This document shows, piece after piece, positions 1 to 9,908 of a stretch of DNA of 64,000 nt. The stretch lies in assembly GCA_009602735.1 (NCBI GenBank), contig WELA01004268.1, positions 1,260,363-1,324,362 of the forward strand. The letters are read 5' to 3'. The translations under genes and the position numbers were made by a program. The notes under the pieces were generated by a model. That model was not told the origin of the DNA. It did no database searches and saw nothing but the letters and a program-made list of their open reading frames with translations. Source of the DNA: Mesotaenium endlicherianum. Taxonomy: Eukaryota; Streptophyta; Zygnematophyceae; Zygnematales; Mesotaeniaceae. Position 1 is the stretch's first letter; every line of letters starts with the position of its first letter.

Positions 1-925
1 CACGTGGGCCAAAAGAGAGTCAGTTGTCAAATACGCCTAGTCCTTGGGCGGCCGCGCGTCGCAGGGACGAGCCTGCAAGTCAAAGTTAGGGAGATGGCAT
101 GGACCACAATTTTTTGTGTGATCCTTGTGAAGACGACCATCTGCACCTTCCAACTCCAACACGTTTGATACCAAGACGCGCTTGACCCGCAGGATGACTG
201 GCGAGCTGTCTGTGTCGAGGGTGTTCTTTGTCCGGCGTCAGAGGTACACGAAGTCGCCTGCGGAAAATTGTAACACCCGCGGACGACAGGCTCCTCCACG
301 AGTCATGGCGTACCTTAGCAGGACACGATGCTGTGCAATGTCGAGGTTGTCCATGGCCATGGGCATCAGGCGCTGAAAAAAGCTGTGCACGTTGCCCGAT
401 AAGAGCGCTCCACGACTCAAGACTGTCCAAGTCCAAGACGTTCACGGCCACTGTCCTCGCCGCGGTTGGCAGGATCGGCTGGCATCCATAGAGGAGGAAG
501 AAGGGAGAGTGCAAGGCCAAGAAGGCCTGTTACATGAACTTGTATTCCATAGCCAGCCACGGGAGTACGTCGTGTCAGTGGGTGCTCTCATGGGTAAGGC
601 AATTGTGACGCAACCCCAGTTTGACAATTTGCACCATGCGCCCGGCAGGGCCGTCAGCCTGAGGGTGATTGCGAAAGGTGGTGCGGTGGTCGATCATAGA
701 GCGCTCCAGCAGCTTCTGAAAGCTTCCCTAGAAATCCTTGCCCTGGTCGGTCAGCACCTCTGCGCAGCCGCCAAAGCGGCAAGGAACCTGATCAAGGAAT
801 GCCTGGGCGATCCCCTCACTAGCCTTGCTAGGCAAGATCACGAGCTCGATCCACTTGGACATGTGCTCCATCGTCACCAAGAGGTTGCCTCGGCGGGACT
901 TGGACAACTTCCCAGCCAAGTCCAA
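1..925 (-). mobile_element. Element E, left part: gypsy integrase relic
   Basis: Minus-strand coding remnant of a Ty3/gypsy integrase, running leftward out of the window. Near 925-730 the translation carries an integrase-core stretch (KWIELVILPSKAS, then VLTDQGKDF) typical of DDE integrases; farther left are HPQADGPAGR-like and LLYGCQPILP-like stretches, as in the distal core. The upstream half of the same integrase, with its H2C2 zinc-binding part, lies at 32610-32806, and the two halves were separated by insertion of element D. The relic is heavily damaged, with many breaks. It is the oldest layer of the nest because everything else here lies inside or beside it. Confidence 0.8.
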
Positions 926-1595
926 TGAAAGGGGGAAGGGTGCTGGGAGTGCGCCCATACACACTCACGCACCCTCGCTCGCAAGTGGAAGCGTGCACAA
1001 GGACCTTTTTAGTTGCATACACAAGGTGGAGTGGCCTGGTGGTGCGCCACCATTGCAAGAGTTAGAGGGCTACACGAGGGAGGAGTGGAAAAAAACTCAC
1101 TTTTTAAGAAAAGTCGTGTACAAGATAAGAAGGTTAGATTAGACTAGACTAGGCTCCCTCTACTTCTTTGTGCTTCCCTTTTATTCTTCAACTCTAAGTG
1201 TCCTCTCTAGCAAAATACCTCCAGAACCTTCTCCTATGGTTCCTTTCATGTAGGTGACCTTGCCTAGTTGGACAAGCTAGCAATCCACTAACTCTCACGG
1301 AGTTTCTATGAATTCCACCATCACTTTGGCACTCTACGTAATCGTATGTAGTTTCTGAAACCCTCATGATTCAATGTTCTACTTCTTGGACTCCAACCGA
1401 AATTTTCGTCACTGGACCTGTCCTTGTCACTAAATTGAATATGTGACATTAAAAATTAACTAAAAACTCCCAAAACTCATCACTTTCTCAATACTTGTCC
1501 AAATGACTTGAAATAAAGGCCAAAATTCTTCTAAAATCACGCTCTATGCATATAAAATGCTAGAAAAATACAAATTACACTTTTCCAACCTTACA
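926..1595 (-). repeat. Left (3') LTR of element D
   Basis: Starts TGAAAGG and ends CCTTACA. It aligns over its length with 31898-32609 apart from substitutions and one indel, where the right copy has extra CA-rich sequence near 32255-32295. Confidence 0.88.
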
Positions 1596-1604
1596 TCATC
1601 CCCC

Positions 1605-2442
1605 TCCTCAAGATGCGACGTCCTCGGCGCATACTAAGCATAAGTGACGTCATATGAGGAATTGAGCTCACATATACGCTAGAAAAACACATATACACAT
1701 ATGTTTATACAAGTTGCAGGTCTTGAACTGGCTCCAGGATGATACTCATTATTCCAAGCTTGCTTCACTTAGTAAAAGCTCCATCGCATACATTGGCTCC
1801 ACACATGGCATCTCCTAACACAAATGCATCTTCGTCGTCAACTTCATCGTCTTGAAATAGGCCAATATCTTCATACAGGCTGTAGCATACTCCCTCCATT
1901 ATGTCCACATACTCCAAAGCTGGATCCAATGCATAATAGTCTGCCAAATTGCCAAAATACTCATTCTTCGCCCTCTTGGACAAGTGGCAGCTCCTCGTCG
2001 CGTCATGTGGCTTACTCGTGGTGCTCTTATAATTTTGACCAGATTACATCATGAACCTGACTCCACTATGTTCCTGAACCGTCAAGTACCCTTAGATACC
2101 TCAACTCTAAGCCATACTCCTTGCAGAGGTATTGCACTCTCTCATTCGTGTGCGTGACTCGTGGTGAACTCTCAAGACGCCAAGTGGCACCCCCCTGACT
2201 TTTTCTGACATTTTTAGCCTGAAAGTTGTGCAATCTATGTAGTACCACCCTTTTGAACTCACTGATATGCTTTGTTTCTCCTGATTCCAGGCCTAAGACC
2301 ATGAAATCAAATTGCGCCTTGCCTCACACATGTGGCTCCCACGGCAGTCCAGCAGACCGCCATGTGGCACTGTCAAGACTTAAATTAAAATTATTATTAA
2401 AAAAAAATACTTTCTCCGAATCAACCCATAGGACTGCCTCTC
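1605..2442 (-). other. Internal DNA of element D, left segment
   Basis: Contains short minus-strand coding-like remnants (about 1765-1983, acidic, with a YYALDPALEY stretch; and 2066-2302). I do not recognise a domain. Its right edge is the TSD of element B (CTCTC, 2438-2442). Confidence 0.5.
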
Positions 2443-3576
2443 TGAAATGAATCTTGCTTACCCAAGATTAATATATTTCATTTAAATATAAAAGATCAGA
2501 GATAGGTGGAAGCGTGTAAAATCAGGGAGCAATCTTCGCCCTTATAATGAATTCCGTTTACTCATCAATAGCCCTTGACTCACTTATCGTAGTGTGCCAT
2601 AGTTGCACACGAATACAAGGCACAAGAAAGAGGCGAGCTTGAGGACTAGAGCTTCTCCTTTAGAAACTCCTGACCTCTTGCCTACCAGGCATACAAGCAT
2701 GTGTAAGCACATACACAACATCAGGGGAGTGAATAGCAAAGGCGCTCTCATTCAGATGACCATAAAGTAGCTCAAACACATCCCACTGACTTAAGTGCAA
2801 AAACCATGGAATCTGTCCGCTGTGTGACCCCGAAATGTCAGAGGGCATAACTTTGTCAATACTACTCCAACTTGAGCAAACTCAACAGCAACGGATGCGT
2901 CTTGACAAGACCTTTCCGAAAAGTTCTAGTTTGCTCCAAATGGAGCGCAAACGAAGCAGCCATGGCAATTTTCGTGAAGGCTGGTCATTAGAACGAACCC
3001 AAAACGTGCACACATCACTTGCAAGTAGAAATCCGACTGTAAAGCCTACTTTCCAGAATGAGGGACCACGAGATCCCAGCCTGCTATGTACCTAGTGAAC
3101 ACCTGGTTGACCACGGCGCAAGGTGCGCCGTTTCGTGAGAAACCCGTTAAGTTGGGACCCACGGATCTAGGTATAACGACCATATTAATTGGTCGGTTGA
3201 CTGAAGTCCTAACTGTTCAGTTGACTGACGACGGCTCCGCCTACCCAGGAGTTCACCACACTGGTAGGACACCGGTTCACCGAATCTCAGTCGACCTCCC
3301 GACTTTCAGTATACTACGGTCACATGTGCCAATCTACAAATAACAATCTAAATGAATATGTCTATCCTCAGCGTACTGAAGCTAAGTATGTTGACTAATA
3401 TCAAGCGAGCTTACTATATGTCAACCTACTGATATTTCCTATATATAACTCATATATAAATCTCAGCAAACTATACTATGATACAAAAGTCATCCTGCTG
3501 ACCTTTTGAACAATGTCAGCAAACCACACTATGACACAAAAGTCATCCTGCTTACCTTTTCAACAAAGTCAGCAAA
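2443..3576 (-). repeat. Left LTR of B, first part (interrupted by A)
   Basis: Matches 16194-17285 closely. Near 3474-3576 it carries an extra unit of a tandem repeat of about 45 bp (core ACAAAAGTCATCCTGCTGACC); this LTR has three units in total (the third lies after A, from 12402), against two in the right LTR. Confidence 0.9.
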
Positions 3577-4297
3577 TGTAATGAATCAGTATACTGGCCG
3601 ATATAATATTCATTTAAATAATATAGTTAAATAAGTTCAGCCTGCTGAACTCTAGTTAACAATCAGTCTGCTGGACTTTACACTTAATATCAGTTTAATG
3701 ACTTGGCCGGAAGTAGCAGGCTGAGGTCACCTTAAGTCAGCTTGCTGACACATTCTTTGACAGCCAGCTGACTTCCGTACTCGGTAGCAGCGAACTGCCT
3801 CGATATGCATCTAAGTGTGGTATGCTAGATGAATGGCCAGATGACATCCCTATGATGGATGGCGATTCGGGATGATGGGAGATGGCGGTGGATTTGGTTA
3901 ACCGAGGTCCTACCAACGTGGTTAACTCCCGGGTAGGCGGTGCCATCGCACTGACCGTTGAACAGTAAACTCATTCCATGTACATATGCTAGGCATTGCT
4001 CTCGAGTTCGGCATTCGGAAACGAGGCCAACTCTCTTGTACAGCTTACTGAGAGAGATCTGAATCCAAGGCGAGAAGCCATTGATACGCGCTGTCTTTTA
4101 ACCTTGCTAATGTATGAGTTTACTGATTTGCATCCTTGATGCTAGTTTACTCGCATTTGACTTACGAGTATTATTCACTGCTAGTGTATTGTCCTTTGCC
4201 GTTAAACCAGTTAACGAAAAATACCATAAAGATTACTTGCTGATGTAAAGATCTTCATTAATTGTTAATCGCTTATTTGGTAAGTCGATTCATTTCA
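3577..4297 (+). repeat. 5' LTR of element A
   Basis: Begins TGTAATGAATCAG and ends GATTCATTTCA. Contains the family core near 3890-3960: GGTTAACC, then GTGGTTAACTCCCGGGTAGG, also seen in the LTRs of C, H, the solo LTR at 32.8 kb and, diverged, B. Confidence 0.95.
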
Positions 4298-4298
4298 G

Positions 4299-4310
4299 TG
4301 GTATCGGAGC
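4299..4310 (+). other. Primer-binding site of element A
   Basis: TGGTATCGGAGC, one base after the LTR, is one mismatch from the common plant site complementary to the 3' end of initiator tRNA-Met (TGGTATCAGAGC). The same site occurs in C, D and H. Confidence 0.85.
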
Positions 4311-4331
4311 CGTTATCACAGTCTTCTTTGT

Positions 4332-5800
4332 ATGGTAAGGACAAGGTCTCAAACTAGCAACTCCCGAGACATGGAGAACCGGGATAACGAGAATGTCAAA
4401 AACCAGGCGGAAAGCCATGTAGCGGGAAACCGTACCTATTCAGAAGCAGTAGTAGATACTGCAGCTAGGGAGGCTGCAGATGAGGCAGCTGCTATTGCCG
4501 CAGTCGCAGCTCAGCAAGCTGAGAAGGAAAGAGCCAGGCTAGAAGCTGAACAAGTAGCAAAGGCCGCTGAAGATACAGAAAGGAGGGAAAGACAGCCAGC
4601 TGACGAGCGCACTGTCGAGGAACTCATGGCATCAAGGGCCAATCATCTGAACCCACCCCGTGCTGTACAACTCAACGTACCCCTGGGTCAAATACGTGGC
4701 CGGCTGAATGCGGCAAGAATTGCTGCTGCAGGAGCGAGAGGGATTGTTAAGGACACTACTCAGCGAGTAGATGCCAATGCTGCTGCTGCATTTGCTAATC
4801 TACCACCCCAAAATGTAGACTTGGGAGCATTGTTCGTTCAGATGCAGTCGCAAATGGCGACCATGTATCAGTCCCAACAGGAGAACAAAAGAATCATGAT
4901 GTCTCTACTGCGGGACAGAGACCAACTGGGGTCTCAAATCACCGGTGGTGGTGGCAGAGGGCCTAGTAAGCCCAAGCCGAAACCTCCCCAGGAATATGAT
5001 TTTGAGGGGAACAGAAAATATTACCTAATCAAGTTTCTTGCGGATGTTGAGCAGTGGCTGGAGAATTACCCAGAACTGCAAGATTACGAGAAGGTCAGGC
5101 ACACCGGTGCGCTACTGAAAGGCAGTGCCGCAGACTGGTGGCTTTACTGGAAGGAAGAGCGTAAGGCTCGGCAACTCGGTGACCCTACGTGGGTAGAGTT
5201 TGTCGAGAAGTTGCATGAGAAGTTTGATGTCATCAACCAGCAGGAGAAAGCTATCTATGCGATGATCTCCCTGACACTGAAGCAGACCACTTCAGTTGCT
5301 GAGTTTGCTCAAAAGTTCCAGGAGAACATGATGAAGCAGCCAGACTTGCCAGAACGGTATAGGATAGCATACTTCAGGTATGGCTTGAAATCCGGGGTCT
5401 CTGGTCATTTTGCTGAGAAAAAGTATGAGAAACTCGCTGACTTGATCCAGGATGCTGACGCCTGGGATCAGCAGCAGTTCAATCACAAACGCCAGAGTAA
5501 CGCTTTGGTGTCTAAGATTGTCAAAAAGCCCCACGGTTCCTACAATGCAATTGAAGGAGACCAGGCTGAGGATAATCAGGGTGATGAATATGAGTATGAG
5601 TACAATGCTATTCAGTCTAGAGGTAGAGGTGATTCCTCTTGAGGTGACTATGGAAGGGGTGGTGGTAGGACTAAGCCGAGACCAGCCTCAGCAAAATCCA
5701 CTTGCTACCATTGTCAGCAGAAAGGCCACTACAGAGAACAGTGTCCGGTCAAGCACCTGCCTAAGGTCGAGAGAAAAGACCAGCCTTTAAAAGACAGCAA
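4332..5800 (+). pseudogene. gag region of element A
   Basis: Gag-like fossil. An N-terminal Ala/Glu-rich helical stretch is followed by a retrotransposon-gag core (around 5000-5450, with WWLYWKEERKARQ and FAQKFQENMMKQ stretches). Distally, near 5700-5750, is a CCHC zinc knuckle (CYHCQQKGHYREQC) preceded by an Arg/Gly-rich linker. The zinc knuckle would bind RNA in packaging. The same gag is found in minus orientation in C (about 27364-25860) and H (about 46560-45190). Confidence 0.9.
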
Positions 5801-5878
5801 CAGTCAGTAATCCAGTCTACTGACTGTGAGGATGCTAGAGATAGTGAGTCGTCACTAGCTGCCCTCGTAGCAGGTATT

Positions 5879-6790
5879 ATGGGTCCTGCTGAACTGGATT
5901 CACTATGCATGCCTGACAACCAGATAAAGGAGACCATCAGCAATATAGACGTCCAGAGAGTGCACACTCTGGATGCTCTTGTTCCACCTGATGTCCAACA
6001 TTTCTTTGCTACGTCAGGAGAACAATGCGAAAGTCAGGAAAAGACAGTCCCCCCTATCCTACTGCATTGCATGATTGCAGGTAGGAAGGTGAGGGCATTT
6101 GTTGACGGAGGGGCGTCACATACTTTTATCCACAAGGACTTAGTTAAGCGGCTAAGGCTGCCTACTGTCACCCAAGGGAATAGAAAAATATTCCTTGGAG
6201 ATGCCTCAAGTATCCCGGGAGGAGTTATAACCAAGCCTATTGAGGTCCAGTTAGGTTCTGGCATTGCAGTTCTAACTGAAACGCTTACATTTGAGGTACT
6301 CAACACTGGCTTTTATGATCTCGTGCTAGGCAGGTCCTGGCTTAATAGACATCAAGCTGAAGTGTGTTGGAGCAGAGGTACAGTTAAAGTGAGAGGAGCC
6401 AGTGATGGGCAGACTGACTTGGCACCCACCAGTGCTCTTCCTCTTGTCCTGTGTGGATGGCAAATGAAGGAAAAGAAGAGGCTTCCAGAAGGATGCAAGT
6501 TGCTGAATGCAATGGAGTTCGTCAAAAGCTGGAACCAGAAAGAAGACAGAATGCTCTGTCTGTTGCTAAGAGAGGTACCTCCTCAACCTGAAGAAGTGGT
6601 TGAGAAAAAGGTAAGCCCTCCGAAGCACCCTACTGCTACGAAAATTGTTGCTCAGTACACTGATGTATTTAATATGCCTCCAGGACTACACCCTAAGAGG
6701 GAAGTAGATCATAGGATTGATTTATTACCTGGGAGTCAACCACCCTGGCAACGCAATATGGCTTGTCTTATGTGGAGAGCGAGGAGTTAA
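5879..6790 (+). pseudogene. Aspartic protease region of element A
   Basis: Near 6085-6130 the translation has FVDGGASHTFI, an aspartic-protease active-site context with DGGAS in place of the usual D-S/T-G-A-S/T, followed about 75 residues later by LVLGRSWL, the second conserved strand of retropepsins. Downstream is a linker (HPTATKIVAQYTDVF) leading into the reverse transcriptase. Fossil part of A. Confidence 0.88.
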
Positions 6791-7365
6791 AAACACAGAT
6801 TGCAGAGCTTGAGGAAAATGGTTATATTTCTCCCAATAAATCACCTTACGGCGCACCCATCCTATTTCTTAAGAAAAAGGATGGCAGTATGCGGATGTGT
6901 GTGGATTACAGAGCTCTAAACAGAATTACAGTAAAGAACAAGTATGCTTTACCCAGAATCGAGGACTTGCTTGATACCCTGTCTGGCGCTAAGGTGTTCA
7001 GTAAGATAGATCTCAAGAGTGGTTATCATCAAATCAGAATTGCTGAGGTGGATGAACACAAGACTGCCTTCCGCACACGTTATGGACACTATGAGTTCAA
7101 CGTGATGCCATTTGGACTGACTAATGCTCCTGCGACCTTCATGGGTGCTATGAATGACATTTTCAGACCTTATTTGGATAAGTTTGTGCAAGTTTTCCTG
7201 GATGATATTTTAATTTTCTCTAAAGATGAAGCTCAGCACGCAAAACACTTAAAGACAGTCCTGGAAACTCTAAGAACGAATCACTTATATGCTAAAATGA
7301 GCAAGTGTGATTTCTTTTAGGAAAATATTGAATTCTTAGGCCACGTTGTCAGTAAAGAGGGCATC
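6790..7365 (+). pseudogene. Reverse transcriptase region of element A
   Basis: Shows classical motifs in order: [28 protein letters not shown], a [11 protein letters not shown] segment and [11 protein letters not shown], where the catalytic YxDD-type box reads FLDD. This is typical of Ty3/gypsy pol. Fossil part of A. Confidence 0.93.
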
Positions 7366-7368
7366 GGT

Positions 7369-8010
7369 GTGGATCCTAAGAAAGTCCAGACCATAAGGGA
7401 CTGGCCAGTACCACAATCCGACTCTGAAGTTAGATCCTTCCTCGGGTTGGCTAACTACTATAGGAGATTTATTGAGAAGTGTTCCACAAAGGCCAGTAAA
7501 CTGACTAACCTTACTAAGAAAGACATCGGGTATGTGTGGGGGGAAGAGCAGCAGGCTGCCTTCCAGACCCTTAAAGATGCCCTTTGTTCTGCCCCAGTGC
7601 TAGCCGTGTATGACCCCAGCAAACCGGTGCAGGTGGTTACTGATGCCTCTGATTTTGCCATGGGTGCTATTTTGTTGCAGCCTGCTGACAAAACCACAAA
7701 GGATGGTAAAGTACGGCAGGAGTGGCATCCTGTGTTGTATGAGTCTATGAAATTTAATCCAGCGGAGATTAATTACTCAGTGCATGATAAAGAGCTGCTA
7801 GCTATCATTCATGTACTCAAACAGTGGAGAGCATACTTACATGGTAAAGCTTTTAAGGTGATTACAGATCATCTAGCTCTGACCCACTTTCAGAAGAAGT
7901 CCAAGCTGTCGAGGAGGGAGAACCGCTGGAGCCAGATGCTGGAGCAGTTCCAAGTCCAGATCGACTACAAACCAGGGAAGTTGAATCCTGCTGATGCACT
8001 CTCTAGAAGA
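7369..8010 (+). pseudogene. RNase H region of element A
   Basis: Starts with the connection segment ([14 protein letters not shown]), followed by [30 protein letters not shown] and [11 protein letters not shown], the catalytic D-E-D order of gypsy RNase H, ending at [11 protein letters not shown]. Fossil part of A. Confidence 0.92.
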
Positions 8011-8149
8011 CCTGACTTGCAAGAAAGGAACTTTAGTCAGCATGCTGTAGATAAAGTCCTGTGTGCACTCACTTCACTAAAGGTGAAAAAGTCCTTCCTT
8101 GAACAACTTAGGAAAGCCTACCTTTCTGACCCAACATTTGAGCCCAGCC

Positions 8150-9357
8150 CCACTACTGGTGTGTGTCGTGCTACTGCACTCGGGTATAAGCTTAAGGGAC
8201 GGGTCTGGGTGACTGAAACCACTTCAGGCAGGCTGAAGCTGGTCATTCCTAATAACTTGGAAATACGGTCTCTCTTACTGAGTCAAGCGCATGACAGCCC
8301 CCTGGGTGGACATTTGGAGCAGGCCAAAACTGTTGGCAAACTGGCAAAGCATTATCATTGGGAGGGGTTACCTCGGGAGGTCTTGAAATATGTCAAGTCC
8401 TGTGACCAGTGTCAGAGAAATAAGTCTCGGCACACACCACTCGGAGGTCTCTTGCAACCACTGCCCATCCTAGCTTGACGTTGGGAAACTATATCCATGG
8501 ACTGGGTGGTCTTACTACCAAGAACTGCCAATGGGCATGATTCAATATTGGTAGTCGTGGATAAACTGACAAAAATGGTCATTTTTATCCCCACAACTGT
8601 CAAAGTGACTGCACTCGAAACAGCGAGACAGTTTTACAACCATGTAGTATGCCAACATGGGCTCCCTTCTAATATCATCTCAGACAGAGACTCAAAATTC
8701 ACCTCTAAGTTCTGGAGAGCTTTAATGGGGTTAATGGGAGTCAAACAGCTGCTCAGCACAGCAAACCACCCTCAGACTGATGGGCAGACTGAAAGAACTA
8801 ACCGAGTTCTGCAGGAGGTGCTGAGAGCATATATTAACCAAAAACAAGATAATTGGGATGACCTGTTGCCTCAAATTCAGTTTGCGGTCAACAGTGCGGT
8901 GCACGCGTCAACGGGCAAAACTCCTTTTGAACTCAGCCTGGGTAGAGTCCCTAAGTCTCCTCTAGATGTGCTAGGGGAATCTTTAACTCACCCTGAAGGG
9001 ATTGACAACCCGGTCTCCCTCCAGTTAACTCAGGAGTTTGCTGACACCCTGTCAGAAGTCCAACGAAACTTGCACACGGCCCAAGAAAACCAACAAAAAT
9101 ACGCTAATCAACACCGTCGGGAACTGACATTTTCCAAGGGGGATTTAGTCAAACTGCATTCTCAGCACCTGTACCTCCCTGGTGTGGTCAAGAAAAAGCT
9201 TGGCCCTGTCTGGGTCGGTCCATATTCGGTGGTCCGTCGTGTCGGTCAGAATGCTTACAAACTGAACATGTCAGCTGAATACAAGGGTCACCCGGTCTTT
9301 AATGTCTCCTTCCTGGAACCATACATCAAAGGTGATACACTGTTCACAGGTCGGTAA
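8150..9357 (+). pseudogene. Integrase region of element A
   Basis: An H2C2 zinc-binding part (H...H then [11 protein letters not shown], about 8290-8430) precedes the DDE core (MDWVVLLPRTANGHD; later ISDRDSKFTSKFWRALM and HPQTDGQTERTNRVLQE). The C-terminal part has the GPF/Y-type motif (KLGPVWVGPYSVVRRVG). Such a module would insert the cDNA. Fossil part of A. Confidence 0.93.
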
Positions 9358-9394
9358 CCTGTCCAACCGGGACCGGTCCCCGCTGTCCGGGACG

Positions 9395-9565
9395 GCGACC
9401 CTGAGGAATATGAGGTCGATGAGATTTTAGACGCTCGCTCGGTCCGTCGATCGTCTAAATATGTCATGAAGTACCTCATCCGATGGAAGGGTTACGATGC
9501 CTCTGGGGACACTTGGGAATTTAAAGATCAGCTGACCCATGCCAAAGGGGCGTTGAAACGGTTCC
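9395..9565 (+). pseudogene. Chromodomain region of element A
   Basis: After the integrase, a short module carries an E-E/D-IL-D-R...Y-LIRWKGY...TWE pattern (about 9410-9520), the chromodomain signature of chromoviruses, which steers integration by reading histone marks. The best preserved copy in the window is in C (about 23260-23060: YEVEEILDARSV, then LIRWKGYDASGDTWEF). Confidence 0.85.
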
Positions 9566-9599
9566 ACCTTCGGGCGGCTGGGCACCTCCCTAACAATCA

Positions 9600-9905
9600 T
9601 TTCCGTTGACACGGGAAGGTGACAGGAGGTCCTGTCTCCATATAAGTTGGAGGGAGCTGTGACAGTTAGTGACAGTTGTGATAGGCAGCCCACCTTTAAA
9701 ATTAAGTTGGAAGGAGTGGTAGTCTCTGATCACCATATTACCCACTCAACCTGCGCTCACACTCACTTGCTCTCCAACTCAATTTTTCCTTATATTCGCT
9801 CACACCAGGTATTCCACTCTAGGAACTCTCCCGATCGCGTCTCTCTTCATCAAGGGCACTCAGTAGCGGCAAAATATCATGACTTCACTAACTGCATTGT
9901 GTTTA
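9600..9905 (+). promoter_or_regulatory. Spacer between chromodomain and ORF3, with repeated purine tracts and TGACAG motifs
   Basis: Holds two copies of TAAGTTGGAGGGA-like purine tracts (about 9643 and 9702) and a run of TGACAG/GTGACAGTT motifs (about 9610-9680). A pyrimidine-rich stretch then ends GATTGAGCAG just before the ORF3 ATG, as a 3' splice site would. The same arrangement is seen in the H insert (43960-44240), and on the minus strand in C (about 23045-22680) and H (about 39400-39040). Confidence 0.5.
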
Positions 9906-9908
9906 TGA

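Noticed and set aside
27-520. Short overlapping frames on both strands at the window start
   Set aside because: They are frames of the decayed integrase of element E and its complement.
3474-3576. Short direct repeats considered as a CRISPR-like array
   Set aside because: Few units, no uniform spacers, and they are part of an LTR; the context is eukaryotic.
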